From Polaribacter sp. WD7 (GTDB lineage: Bacteria > Bacteroidota > Bacteroidia > Flavobacteriales > Flavobacteriaceae): a DNA stretch of 64,000 nucleotides. Shown piece after piece: positions 17,447-26,146 of the stretch. Where the stretch lies: contig NZ_QPEJ01000015.1 of the NCBI RefSeq assembly GCF_003335085.1, positions 62,001-126,000 of the forward strand, written 5' to 3'. A model generated the notes under the pieces. That model did not search any database. It was not told the DNA's origin and saw only the letters and a list, made by a program, of their open reading frames with translations. Numbering within the stretch: position 1 is the stretch's first letter; the number at the start of each line of letters is the position of its first letter. The translations under genes and the position numbers were made by a program.

Positions 17447-18294
17447 AAAATATCTATATGATTGGTATTGGTTTAATTGGCGGTAGTTTTGCAATCGACT
17501 TTAAAAAACACAATCCAGAAGTTATCGTACATGGAATTAGTAGAAAAGACGAAACACTAAACAAAGCGTTAGAATTAAAGTTGATTGACAAAAAAGCAAC
17601 CTTAGATGATTTAGAAAAAGCAGATTTGGTTGTCATTTCAATTCCTGTAGATGCTACTGTAAAATTGTTGCCTACTATTTTAGATAAAATATCAGACAAT
17701 ACTTTAGTTATAGATGCGGGTTCAACAAAAGAAGCCATTTGTAAATCGGTTGAACATCATAAAAGAAGACGTAATTTTTTAGCATGTCATCCAATTGCAG
17801 GAACAGAAAATTCTGGACCAACAGCAGCTATATCTGGCTTATACAAAGGGAAAACAAATATTATTTGTGAAGTAGAAAAGACAACTTTTAAATTACAAGA
17901 AAAAGCTTTAGACCTTTTTAGAGCTATTGGAATGCGTATTAGATATATGGATGCAGTTTCTCATGACAAACATATTGCGTATGTTTCGCACCTTTCTCAC
18001 ATAAGTTCATTTATGTTAGGAAAAACAGTGCTAGAAAAAGAGAAAAATGAACGTGATATTTTTGATATGGCAGGTTCAGGTTTTGCGTCTACTGTTCGTT
18101 TGGCAAAAAGTTCGCCAGCAATGTGGACCCCAATTTTTAAACAAAATAAAAACAACGTTATAGAAACGTTAGAAGAATACATCAATAATTTACAAAGTTT
18201 TAAAGAGTTGATGCAACAAGATAATTTCTCTGAAATTTTTAACGAAATGGAGAATACAAATTATATAAAACAAATTTTAAACGGCATAAAATAA
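17443..18294 (+). CDS. tyrA: Prephenate dehydrogenase
   Basis: Oxidatively decarboxylates prephenate to 4-hydroxyphenylpyruvate for tyrosine. N-terminal Rossmann motif MIGIGLIGGSFA (GxGxxG), the catalytic-region HPIAGTENSGP near residue 120 and the helical C-terminal dimer domain with HISSFMLG are visible; 283 residues with no ACT domain. The ATG overlaps the aminotransferase stop (ATGA), so translation is probably coupled. Confidence 0.93.
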   Translation: MKNIYMIGIGLIGGSFAIDFKKHNPEVIVHGISRKDETLNKALELKLIDKKATLDDLEKADLVVISIPVDATVKLLPTILDKISDNTLVIDAGSTKEAICKSVEHHKRRRNFLACHPIAGTENSGPTAAISGLYKGKTNIICEVEKTTFKLQEKALDLFRAIGMRIRYMDAVSHDKHIAYVSHLSHISSFMLGKTVLEKEKNERDIFDMAGSGFASTVRLAKSSPAMWTPIFKQNKNNVIETLEEYINNLQSFKELMQQDNFSEIFNEMENTNYIKQILNGIK

Positions 18295-18334
18295 GAAGCC
18301 AAAATCGTTGAATATCAAGTTAAGAGTACATTTG

Positions 18335-18364
18335 TAATTCTGAGCTTGTCAAAGAATCTCAACA
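18335..18364. repeat. Fragment of a dispersed flavobacterial intergenic repeat
   Basis: AATTCTGAGCTTGTCAAAGA and flanking bases resemble the common flavobacterial intergenic element of the TCATTCTGAGCTTGTCGAAGA type (from memory). Here it is short and decayed, in the tyrA to DAHP-synthase gap. Confidence 0.45.
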
Positions 18365-18381
18365 CAAATTAATTATTAAAA

Positions 18382-19464
18382 ATGAAGAATACAAAAGAAT
18401 TAAGAACATGGTTGGATGATATGAATTTGCCACATCCACTAGTAATAGCAGGGCCTTGTAGTGCAGAAACCGAAGAGCAGGTTTTAAAAATTGCACACGA
18501 ATTAAAAGATTCTGATGTAAACTATTATAGAGCAGGTATTTGGAAACCTAGAACAAGGCCAGGAAACTTTGAAGGTGTAGGTGCTTTAGGTTTAGGTTGG
18601 TTAAAAAAAGTAAAAGAAGAAACAGGTATGAAAACCTGTACAGAAGTTGCCAATGCTGCACACTGTAAATTGGCTATAGAAAATGACGTAGATTTACTTT
18701 GGATTGGTGCACGTTCTACGGTATCTCCTTTTATCATGCAAGAAATTGCAGATGCTTTACAAGGTACAGACAAAATTGTATTGGTAAAAAATCCAGTAAA
18801 CCCAGATTTAGCATTGTGGTTAGGAGGTATAGAGCGTTTGTATACTGCAGGTATTAAAAACTTAGGAGCAATTCATAGAGGGTTTTCTACTTATGAAAAA
18901 ACTAAATACAGAAATATACCAGAATGGCAATTGGCTATAGAGTTTCAAAATAAATTTCCAGATTTACCATTAATTTGTGATCCTTCTCACATTACAGGAA
19001 ATAGAGAAATGATTCAAGAAGTATCTCAAACAGCTTTAGACTTAAACTTTGATGGTTTAATGATAGAAACTCATTTTGACCCAGATAATGCTTGGTCTGA
19101 TGCTGCACAACAAGTTACACCAGATACGTTAAAGCAAATTATGCAAGATTTGCGTATAAAGAAGGAAACAAATACAGAGGTGGCTTACCAGAGTTCTTTA
19201 GATAATTTACGTGCTCAAATTAATGTTGCAGACAATCAATTGTTAGAAACTTTAGGAAAGAGAATGAAAGTTGCAGATCAAATAGGTGCGTTAAAAAAAG
19301 AAAAAAACGTTGCGGTTTTGCAATCTAAACGTTGGAATGAAATCTTAGGAAACATGATTTTAGAAGGAGAACAAAAAGGATTAAGTGAAGAGTTTGTTTT
19401 AAAAATGTTTAAAGCAATTCACCAAGAATCTATTAATCATCAAGAAAAGATTATTAACGGATAA
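18382..19464 (+). CDS. Bifunctional DAHP synthase / chorismate mutase
   Basis: Fusion of 3-deoxy-7-phosphoheptulonate synthase (entry to the shikimate pathway) with an AroQ-type chorismate mutase. Residues 1-265 are the class I-beta DAHP synthase barrel: VIAGPCSAETEEQV, GIWKPRTRPGNFEGVG, ICDPSHITGNREMI and GLMIETHFDP. From about 273 to 360 the helical mutase follows (SLDNLRAQINVADNQLLETL ... KRMKVADQIGALKKEK). The fused mutase commonly confers feedback control by chorismate or prephenate in this architecture. Last gene of the aromatic operon, 87 bp after tyrA, so one attenuator would control pathway entry, the branch point and both branches. Confidence 0.95.
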   Translation: MKNTKELRTWLDDMNLPHPLVIAGPCSAETEEQVLKIAHELKDSDVNYYRAGIWKPRTRPGNFEGVGALGLGWLKKVKEETGMKTCTEVANAAHCKLAIENDVDLLWIGARSTVSPFIMQEIADALQGTDKIVLVKNPVNPDLALWLGGIERLYTAGIKNLGAIHRGFSTYEKTKYRNIPEWQLAIEFQNKFPDLPLICDPSHITGNREMIQEVSQTALDLNFDGLMIETHFDPDNAWSDAAQQVTPDTLKQIMQDLRIKKETNTEVAYQSSLDNLRAQINVADNQLLETLGKRMKVADQIGALKKEKNVAVLQSKRWNEILGNMILEGEQKGLSEEFVLKMFKAIHQESINHQEKIING

Positions 19465-19469
19465 TTTTT

Positions 19470-19573
19470 GGGCGTTACCACAAGGGTCAGGCTTTCACTA
19501 CTCACTTTTTTTGCAAAAGGCAAAAAAGAGTTCAAACAAACCGTTCAATCCTTAACGCGTATTGCTTCCAAAA
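19470..19573. repeat. Decayed dispersed element, GGGCGTTACC...CAAACAAACCGTTCAATC type, copy 1
   Basis: In the 394 bp gap before rsgA. It contains GGGCGTTACCACAAGGGTCAG, a TTTTTTGC..GCAAAAAA-type palindrome, and TCAAACAAACCGTTCAATC (19532-19550), a 19-base string repeated exactly at 32167-32185. It resembles a widespread non-coding repeat family of Flavobacteriaceae. The rest of the gap holds a terminator and featureless AT-rich DNA. Confidence 0.6.
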
Positions 19574-19610
19574 AAAGCAAGTAATTAAAATTTACTTTTA
19601 GATTTTATAA

Positions 19611-19650
19611 AAACCCTTCAGATTTTCAAAACCTGAAGGTTTTTTTTTAC
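19611..19650 (+). terminator. Terminator-like hairpin downstream of the aromatic operon
   Basis: CCTTCAG / CTGAAGG stem with an 11-base loop followed by nine T. The only good terminator after the DAHP synthase gene, although about 150 bp downstream of it. Confidence 0.75.
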
Positions 19651-19858
19651 GTCAAAACTATGCTTTCTAATATGTTTAATTGGTTAAAAACTAACCTTTC
19701 TATCAATACTATCACTTCCAGTAAAATTTCTTTTTCAAAAATTTTGTATCGAGAAGATTTTTAAATTTAACTAGTTCTCGATATAATTTTCTTATAAAAT
19801 CGAAAATCACTCCAACTGACATTGTCGTTTTTACCTAAAATTCTGCATCTTTGTAATA

Positions 19859-20821
19859 ATGACAGGAATCGTATATAAATCTACAGGAAGTTGGTATTGG
19901 GTAAAATCAGAGGATGGTATTTTACACCAATGCAGAATCAAAGGAAAATTTAGAATTAAGGGTATTAAAAGTACCAATCCAATTGCTGTAGGAGATAAAG
20001 TAGTTTTCGATTTAGAAAAAAAGGGAGATGAAGAAATTGGTGTCATAAAAAAAATACAAGACAGAGAAAATTTTATTGTCCGTAAGTCTGTAAACCTTTC
20101 CAAACAAACACATATTATTGCTGCAAACGTAGATCAAGTTTTTTTACTCATTACCATAAATAATCCACCAACATTTACAGCTTTTATAGATCGATTTTTA
20201 GTCACTACAAGGGCTTACAGAGTAGATACCGTTTTAATTTTTAATAAGATAGATGCCTATGAAATTGAAGAGCGAGCAGAAATATTGTATCTTAAAGACA
20301 TTTATGAAGCTATTGGTTATACCTGTTTAGAAGTATCTGCAACACAACATAAAAATATAGATAAAATTAAAGAAATGATGTTAGGTAAAACATCAATGTT
20401 TGTAGGACATTCTGGGGTTGGCAAAACAACTTTGGTAAACGCTATTGAACCTTCTTTAGACCTTAAAACAAAAGAAATTTCTGAGCAACACAAACAAGGA
20501 CAACACACAACCACCTTTGCAGAAATGTTTGATTTACCTTTTGATGCAAGAATTATTGATACCCCAGGGATAAAAGGTTTTGGTGTAGTAGATATGAATA
20601 AGTATGAGTTAGGAGATTATTTTCCAGAGTTTTTTGAATTAAAACAATATTGTAAATTTAACAATTGCTTGCATTTAAAAGAACCCAATTGTGCTGTTAA
20701 AGAAGCTTTAGAAGGTGAAGAAATTTCTTGGTCTAGATACAGAAGTTATTTGCAAATTATAGAAGGAGAAGAAGAAACAGAACATTATAGAACAGATATT
20801 TGGAATGAAGATGAAGAGTAA
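19859..20821 (+). CDS. rsgA: Ribosome small-subunit-dependent GTPase A
   Basis: Circularly permuted GTPase that assists late 30S maturation. An N-terminal OB-fold (about 1-65) is followed by the G domain with the permuted order: G4 motif NKID at about 135-138 precedes the P-loop GHSGVGKTTLV at about 182-192 and G3 DTPG at about 232-235. The C-terminal zinc-binding motif is intact (YCKFNNCLHLKEPNCAVKEA). Just upstream TTG-N21-CATCTTTG resembles a promoter that would start the transcript almost at the ATG. Followed after 3 bp by dtd. Confidence 0.96.
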   Translation: MTGIVYKSTGSWYWVKSEDGILHQCRIKGKFRIKGIKSTNPIAVGDKVVFDLEKKGDEEIGVIKKIQDRENFIVRKSVNLSKQTHIIAANVDQVFLLITINNPPTFTAFIDRFLVTTRAYRVDTVLIFNKIDAYEIEERAEILYLKDIYEAIGYTCLEVSATQHKNIDKIKEMMLGKTSMFVGHSGVGKTTLVNAIEPSLDLKTKEISEQHKQGQHTTTFAEMFDLPFDARIIDTPGIKGFGVVDMNKYELGDYFPEFFELKQYCKFNNCLHLKEPNCAVKEALEGEEISWSRYRSYLQIIEGEEETEHYRTDIWNEDEE

Positions 20822-20824
20822 CCT

Positions 20825-21277
20825 ATGAAAATTGTAATTCAAAGAGTTTTAGAAGCAAGTGTTACTGTTGATGATAAAAAAATAGCATCAATACATGAAG
20901 GAATCTTGATTCTGCTAGGTATTGTTAATGATGACAATCAAGAGGATATTGATTGGTTAGTAAGGAAAATTATCAACCTTAGAATTTTTAACGATGATTT
21001 AGGTGTCATGAACAAATCTATCTTAGACGTTCTAGGAGATATTATTGTTGTAAGTCAATTTACCTTACACGCATCAACCAAAAAAGGGAATAGACCAAGT
21101 TATATAAAGGCTGCAAAACCAGCTATTGCTATGCCATTGTACAAAGAGTTTGTAGCCAAACTAGAAAGTGAAACCTCAAAAAAAGTGCAAACAGGTATTT
21201 TTGGCGCAGACATGAAAATAGCACTTCTTAATGATGGTCCTGTAACTATAATTATAGACTCTAAGAATAAACAATAA
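20825..21277 (+). CDS. dtd: D-aminoacyl-tRNA deacylase
   Basis: Hydrolyses D-aminoacyl-tRNAs (and glycyl-tRNA(Ala) errors). 150 residues with the N-terminal MKIVIQRVLEASVTVD, the active-site VVSQFTLHAST and the cross-subunit Gly-cisPro motif in NDGPVTIIID. It follows rsgA by 3 bp, so the two are co-transcribed. Confidence 0.96.
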   Translation: MKIVIQRVLEASVTVDDKKIASIHEGILILLGIVNDDNQEDIDWLVRKIINLRIFNDDLGVMNKSILDVLGDIIVVSQFTLHASTKKGNRPSYIKAAKPAIAMPLYKEFVAKLESETSKKVQTGIFGADMKIALLNDGPVTIIIDSKNKQ

Positions 21278-21315
21278 AGTCTCTTTGTTAAATTTCTATT
21301 AAAAATGGATTAAAT

Positions 21316-21364
21316 ATTTTCCTTGGAAAATAAATTAACCATATATTTGCCATGGAAAATAAAT
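21316..21364 (+). promoter_or_regulatory. Promoter and candidate operators upstream of the YceI lipoprotein
   Basis: TATATTTG (21342-21349) is an exact -7 box. Around it a 15-base direct repeat, CC(T/A)TGGAAAATAAAT, occurs at 21321-21335 and 21350-21364, differing at one position and spaced 29 bp. The first copy is part of a perfect dyad ATTTTCC-TT-GGAAAAT (21316-21331) over the -33 region. This layout suggests a repressor that binds both sides of the -7 box. Confidence 0.55.
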
Positions 21365-21392
21365 CCAAAAAAAAGAATCAAATCAAACAATT

Positions 21393-22031
21393 ATGAAGAA
21401 AATAGTTTTATCGTTAGTAGTTATCGCCTCAGCTTTAACAGCTTGTAAAGAAAAAAAAGAAAAAGTAGAAGTTAAAGAAGAAGCAAAAGTAGAAGTAAAG
21501 GTTTCTGACTTAAATAACGTAGATGTAGCTGCATCAACTTTGTATTGGAAAGGTACTAAACCAACAGGTGCTCATAACGGAACAGTAGCAATTAAAGATG
21601 GAGATTTATTAATAGAAGAAGGTAGTATTAAAGGTGGCGAATTCGTAATAGACATGACGTCTATTAAGGTTTTAGACATACCTGCAGATAATGAAGGTAA
21701 TGGAAAGTTAGTAGGACATTTGAGTAGTCCAGACTTTTTTGATGTTGCAAGCTATCCAACATCTACTTTTGTGATTACTAATGTAGAAAGTAAAGAAGGT
21801 AAAGTGCATGTTACAGGAAATTTAACTTTAAAAGATGTAACAAAAAGTATTACAATACCTGCAACTGTTTCTACAGAAAATGGTGTGACAACTTTTACTA
21901 GTGAAAAATTTATGGTAGATAGAGCAGACTTTAACATTAAATATGGATCAAAATCGTTTTTTGATAACCTTAAAGACAAGTTTATAGATGATAATATGGA
22001 ATTGTCATTTGTAGTAAAAACAAAAGCTTAA
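21393..22031 (+). CDS. YceI-family lipoprotein
   Basis: A 212-residue envelope lipoprotein. The signal ends in ALTAC with the lipidated Cys18; a Lys/Glu/Val-rich linker (about 19-42) leads to a YceI domain, a lipocalin-like barrel that binds isoprenoid or other amphipathic molecules (VDVAASTLYWKGTKPTGAHN; KVHVTGNLTLKDVTKSITIP). Likely periplasmic or outer-membrane anchored. Its upstream region carries a repeated operator-like motif, suggesting specific regulation. Followed by a 33-residue CDGSH-like gene 10 bp downstream. Confidence 0.88.
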   Translation: MKKIVLSLVVIASALTACKEKKEKVEVKEEAKVEVKVSDLNNVDVAASTLYWKGTKPTGAHNGTVAIKDGDLLIEEGSIKGGEFVIDMTSIKVLDIPADNEGNGKLVGHLSSPDFFDVASYPTSTFVITNVESKEGKVHVTGNLTLKDVTKSITIPATVSTENGVTTFTSEKFMVDRADFNIKYGSKSFFDNLKDKFIDDNMELSFVVKTKA

Positions 22032-22041
22032 TAACCTGAAA

Positions 22042-22143
22042 ATGAAACCTACAAAAAATATGAAAGCAGATAGACCAAAATGTGGATGTGGACTTACATC
22101 TGATAAAGATGGGTATTGTGATGGTTCGCATGTAAATAAATAG
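22042..22143 (+). CDS. CDGSH-like small iron-sulfur protein (33 aa)
   Basis: A very small ORF starting 10 bp after the YceI stop. Its core CGCGLTSDKDGYCDGSH matches the CDGSH (mitoNEET-type) cluster-binding signature C-x-C ... C-D-G-S-H, which holds a 2Fe-2S cluster through three Cys and one His. The usual spacing between the second and third Cys is 8 residues with a Pro; here it is 9 and Pro is missing, so cluster binding should be tested. A basic N-terminus (KPTKNMKADRPK) precedes it. Both the 10 bp spacing and a terminator 47 bp after its stop fit co-transcription with YceI. Confidence 0.7.
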   Translation: MKPTKNMKADRPKCGCGLTSDKDGYCDGSHVNK

Positions 22144-22189
22144 TAAGACTTCTAAATATTCATTTAGAATCAATTCAAATTCAATGATT

Positions 22190-22224
22190 AAGCCTAAAAC
22201 TTTCAGTTTTAGGCTTTTTTTTTT
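22190..22224 (+). terminator. Terminator after YceI and the CDGSH-like gene
   Basis: Stem AAGCCTAAAACT / AGTTTTAGGCTT with a 3-base loop and ten T. It lies over the upstream part of the following long frame, which rules out initiation at the ATG at 22184 for that protein. Confidence 0.9.
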
Positions 22225-22255
22225 AGATTTGGTGCTTACTATGATTAACAATTGC

Positions 22256-24172
22256 ATGAAAAAGTATTTTTACATCACTATTCTTTTACCATTATTTAGT
22301 TACTTCTCTATTTGTGCTCAAGTAGTAGATTATTCCTCCTTATCAATCTCTCCCGAATTAAAAGAGAATGCAAATGCAGTAATTAGAAACCAATCTACAG
22401 AAATAATTATTGAGGATATCAATCAAATGGTAGTCAGAAAGTCTAAAACTGTTACTGTCTTAAATAAAATGGGAAATGCAGATGCGAGACTTGGAGAGAG
22501 TTATGATAATGATACCAAAATAACCAATTTATCTGTATTGATTTATAATGCTTTAGGAGAAGAAGTAAACAAGTTTAAAGAGAAAGACTTTAATGATGTT
22601 AGTGCAGTAGAAGGAGGTACTTTATACTCAGACTCTAGAGTTAAATACTTAGATTACACACCAGTTTCTTACCCTTACACTGTAGTTTTTTTATCAGAAT
22701 ATAAAACATCAACAACAGGTTTTATTCCATGGTGGTTTCCAGTAAATGGATATTATGTTTCTGTAGAGAATAGCTCATACGTAATTAAAAACCCTAACCA
22801 AATACCTTGGCGAAAAAAGCAATTTAATTTTGAAGGTTTTAACATAGAAGAGCAAGAATCTAAAAATGAGATAAGTTACGTTTTACAAAATCAACAAGCT
22901 TATGTGTATGAGAGAAACGCAATACATTATAGAGATTTTTTACCAAAGGTTATAATTGCTCTAGATAAGTTTCAATTAAAAGGTGTAGAAGGTAACTATT
23001 CTAATTGGAAAGAATTTGGCAAGTGGATGTACGAAAAATTATTGCTAGGTAGAAATGAATTAGATCAAGTAACTGTGGCAAAAGTAAAATCTTTAGTAGA
23101 AAGAGAAACAGACCCTATACAAAAAGCAAAAATTGTTTACGAGTATATGCAAAGTAAAACACGTTATATTAGTGTTCAAGTTGGTATTGGTGGCTGGGAG
23201 CCTATAGCATCTAACAGAGTAGATCAGGTTGGTTATGGAGATTGTAAGGGGCTAACCAATTATATGAAAGCACTTTTAGACGCAGTTGGGGTTACCTCTT
23301 ATTATACTGTAGTTTACGCAGATGAAAAAAGAGATATAGATAAAGAATTTTCATCAATTCAAGGAAATCATGTTATTTTAAATATTCCAGATTCAAGTGG
23401 TAAAGATATTTGGCTAGAATGCACAAGTCAAACAATACCTTTTGGTTTTTTGGGAGACTTTACTCATGATAGAAATGTATTGGTGATAACTCCAGAAGGT
23501 GGGGTTATTAAACGTACAACATCTTATAAAGGAGAAGACAATATTCAAACTTCAAATGCAAGAATTACACTTTTACCTACAGGAGATGTAAAAGCTGTTT
23601 TAAAGAGAGTTTCTAAGGGTTTACGTTATGACGATAAGTTTAATTGGGAATCAGAATCTCAAGAAGATTTGATTAAAAAATACAAATCTGAAATTTGGAG
23701 CTATAATAATAATTTGGAAGTAGAAACTTTAGGACTACATAACAATAAAGAAGAAGTAACCTTTACAGAAAAACTAGAGATTAGTATTCAAAATTATGCA
23801 ACTCTCAATGAAAATGAATTTTTATTTCGTGTAAACGTTTTTAATAAAAAAAGTTTTGTACCTAAAAGATATAGAGAAAGAAAATTACCATTAAAAATAA
23901 GTGAAGGTTATAAAGACGTTGACCAATATTCATTTGAACTGCCAAATGGTTATGTGTTAGATATCTTACCTCCAGAAAAAAAACTAACTACAAAATTTGG
24001 TAGTTACAATGTACTCTTTACAAAAGTAGACGATACCCATTTTAATTTTAAAAAAACTATAGAAATAAAAGAAGGTGTTTATCCAAAAGAAGATTACAAG
24101 GCATACAGAAGTTTTAGAAGAAGTATAGCCAAATATGAAAACTTAAGAATAGCAATTAAAAAGGAAAAATAA
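22256..24172 (+). CDS. DUF3857 / transglutaminase-like secreted protein
   Basis: A 638-residue exported protein. Signal peptide KKYFYITILLPLFSYFSICA, then a DUF3857 domain (about 30-250), then a transglutaminase-like core with the active-site Cys330 in GYGDCKGLTNYMKALL and a following His in IQGNHVILNIP. The ATG at 22256 is chosen because earlier in-frame ATGs lie inside or next to a terminator. Substrate unknown; such pairs are common in Bacteroidota envelopes. The next gene, 2 bp downstream, is a divergent paralogue without the Cys. Confidence 0.85.
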   Translation: MKKYFYITILLPLFSYFSICAQVVDYSSLSISPELKENANAVIRNQSTEIIIEDINQMVVRKSKTVTVLNKMGNADARLGESYDNDTKITNLSVLIYNALGEEVNKFKEKDFNDVSAVEGGTLYSDSRVKYLDYTPVSYPYTVVFLSEYKTSTTGFIPWWFPVNGYYVSVENSSYVIKNPNQIPWRKKQFNFEGFNIEEQESKNEISYVLQNQQAYVYERNAIHYRDFLPKVIIALDKFQLKGVEGNYSNWKEFGKWMYEKLLLGRNELDQVTVAKVKSLVERETDPIQKAKIVYEYMQSKTRYISVQVGIGGWEPIASNRVDQVGYGDCKGLTNYMKALLDAVGVTSYYTVVYADEKRDIDKEFSSIQGNHVILNIPDSSGKDIWLECTSQTIPFGFLGDFTHDRNVLVITPEGGVIKRTTSYKGEDNIQTSNARITLLPTGDVKAVLKRVSKGLRYDDKFNWESESQEDLIKKYKSEIWSYNNNLEVETLGLHNNKEEVTFTEKLEISIQNYATLNENEFLFRVNVFNKKSFVPKRYRERKLPLKISEGYKDVDQYSFELPNGYVLDILPPEKKLTTKFGSYNVLFTKVDDTHFNFKKTIEIKEGVYPKEDYKAYRSFRRSIAKYENLRIAIKKEK

Positions 24173-24174
24173 TC

Positions 24175-26136
24175 ATGAAAAAAATAATAGTAATAGTTTT
24201 CTTACTAAGTCAAGTTGTAGTAAAAGCACAAGATGCTAAATTTGGAAAAGTTTCTCAAGAAGCTCTAGAAGAAAAATTTTATGAGTTAGATTCTACAGCA
24301 GAAGCTGCTTACTTAATGAAAAAAAGATGGAGTTATTTTGATTATATGCCATCAGAAGGTAGTTTTCAATTATATACAGAATATCATCTTAGAATTAAAA
24401 TTTATACAAAAGAAGGTTTTGATTATGCTACAAAATTAATTACTTATTATACACCAGATTCAGGAGAAAATGAATCTGTAAGTTCTATTAAAGGATATAC
24501 ATTTTTTCTAGAAGAGAATAATGTTATGAAAGAAAAACTGTCCAAAAAAAGCATTTTTAAAGAGAAGGTTAATGATAACTTTAGTCAAGTAAAAATAACA
24601 ATGCCTAAGATAAAAGAAGGGTGTATTTTAGATTTAAAATATACAGTAACTTCTCCTTATGCTTTTTATATAGATGATGTTCAGTTTCAATTAGGAATAC
24701 CAATAAAATATCTAGAAACTAAAATAGATATTCCTGAATTTTACAAATACAATAAAAAACGAAAAGGATATTACATTTTACCAGTAGTAAATAATTCTAA
24801 ACCATCAAAAATTGGTGATACAGATTATACTACTGAAACTTTTACCTACAAAGGAAATAATATACCTGCTTTAAAAGATGATGAAGCATTTGTATATAAT
24901 GTAGATAACTATAGAGGTGGTATAAAATTTGAGCTGGCACAGACAGATTTTCTTCAATTTCAAGGAGGTATAAAAAATTACAATACATCCTGGAGTGCTG
25001 TTGCCAAACAAATATATGATGTGTCTTCTTTTGGAGGTGAGTTAAGAAAATCTGCATACTATAAAGATGAAATTGAAGCCCTTTTGGCAACTAGAAATAA
25101 CGATTATGAAAAAATAGCAGCAATTTTTCAGTACGTAAAGAAAAATATAAGATGGAACAAAAGTTATAATAAATATGCTCAAAATGGAGTAAAAAAGGCA
25201 TTCAAAGAAAAAACGGGTAATGTTGCAGATATAAATTTAATGTTAACCTCTATGTTACGTTTTGCAGGTTTAGATGCAAACCCTGTATTAGTAAGTTCTA
25301 GAGGAAACGGTATTCCATTATTTCCAACAAGTAGAGGTTTTGATTATGTTATTTCTTCGGTTACATTTTCAGATGGTAAGTATTTACTTTTAGATGCAAC
25401 AGAATTTTACAGTATGCCAAACCTTCTGCCAACAAGAGCTTCAAATTGGAAAGGAAGACTAGTGAAAAAAGGAGGTGCTTCTAAGTGGGTAAGCCTACAA
25501 TCTAGTAAATCTGCTACAGAAGATACTACAATGATGATTAAATTTGATGAAGATTTGATTGCTCAAGGAAGAATTAGAACCAAATTTGATAACTTAAACG
25601 CGTTGCGATATAGAAGAAACTCTAATCATGTTAAAGAAGAAAGCTTGATTGCCAATTATGAAGATAAAAATAACATTGAAGTTGAAGAGTTTTCTGTTGA
25701 TAATAAATTAAATATATCTAAGCCAATCGTTAGAAATGTAAAATTTGAAAGTGAAGACTTAGTAGAAGGAATAGGAAATAAATTGTACATAGAGCCCTTA
25801 CTATTTTTTACTGAAAGAGAAAATCCTTTTAAATTAGATGAAAGAAAATTCCCTATAGAGTTTGATGCTAAAAGTAAAGAAGCTTATAATGTTTTAATTG
25901 ATATTCCTGAAGGTTATCAAATAGAAAAGTTACCAGAACCTTTAGCTATTGGAATGCCAAATAATATGGGGATTTTTAAATATCAAGTACGTAAAATGGG
26001 TAACAAGATTAAAACGAGTTGCGTTTTAGAATTTAAAACGCCTACAATTGCGCCTCAATACTATCCTTATTTAAAAGAATTTTACAATCAAATTGTAAAA
26101 AAAGAATCTGAAAAGATTGTTTTAAGTAAAATTTAG
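24175..26136 (+). CDS. DUF3857-type transglutaminase-fold protein lacking the catalytic Cys
   Basis: A 653-residue exported paralogue of the preceding gene. Signal peptide KKIIVIVFLLSQVVVKA, DUF3857-like region, then a transglutaminase-fold segment where TGNVADINLMLTSMLRFAG aligns with the GDCKG active-site helix of its neighbour but has Ala351 in place of Cys; the expected His region reads FDYVISSVTFS, also without His. Probably a non-catalytic partner. Start codon follows the previous stop by 2 bp, so the two are translated from one mRNA. Confidence 0.8.
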   Translation: MKKIIVIVFLLSQVVVKAQDAKFGKVSQEALEEKFYELDSTAEAAYLMKKRWSYFDYMPSEGSFQLYTEYHLRIKIYTKEGFDYATKLITYYTPDSGENESVSSIKGYTFFLEENNVMKEKLSKKSIFKEKVNDNFSQVKITMPKIKEGCILDLKYTVTSPYAFYIDDVQFQLGIPIKYLETKIDIPEFYKYNKKRKGYYILPVVNNSKPSKIGDTDYTTETFTYKGNNIPALKDDEAFVYNVDNYRGGIKFELAQTDFLQFQGGIKNYNTSWSAVAKQIYDVSSFGGELRKSAYYKDEIEALLATRNNDYEKIAAIFQYVKKNIRWNKSYNKYAQNGVKKAFKEKTGNVADINLMLTSMLRFAGLDANPVLVSSRGNGIPLFPTSRGFDYVISSVTFSDGKYLLLDATEFYSMPNLLPTRASNWKGRLVKKGGASKWVSLQSSKSATEDTTMMIKFDEDLIAQGRIRTKFDNLNALRYRRNSNHVKEESLIANYEDKNNIEVEEFSVDNKLNISKPIVRNVKFESEDLVEGIGNKLYIEPLLFFTERENPFKLDERKFPIEFDAKSKEAYNVLIDIPEGYQIEKLPEPLAIGMPNNMGIFKYQVRKMGNKIKTSCVLEFKTPTIAPQYYPYLKEFYNQIVKKESEKIVLSKI

Positions 26137-26146
26137 ATTTGTAAAG

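Noticed and set aside
22184..22255. Upstream ATGs of the first transglutaminase-like gene as the start.
   Set aside because: They lie in or beside the terminator at 22190-22224 and add a non-signal-like extension before a normal signal peptide.
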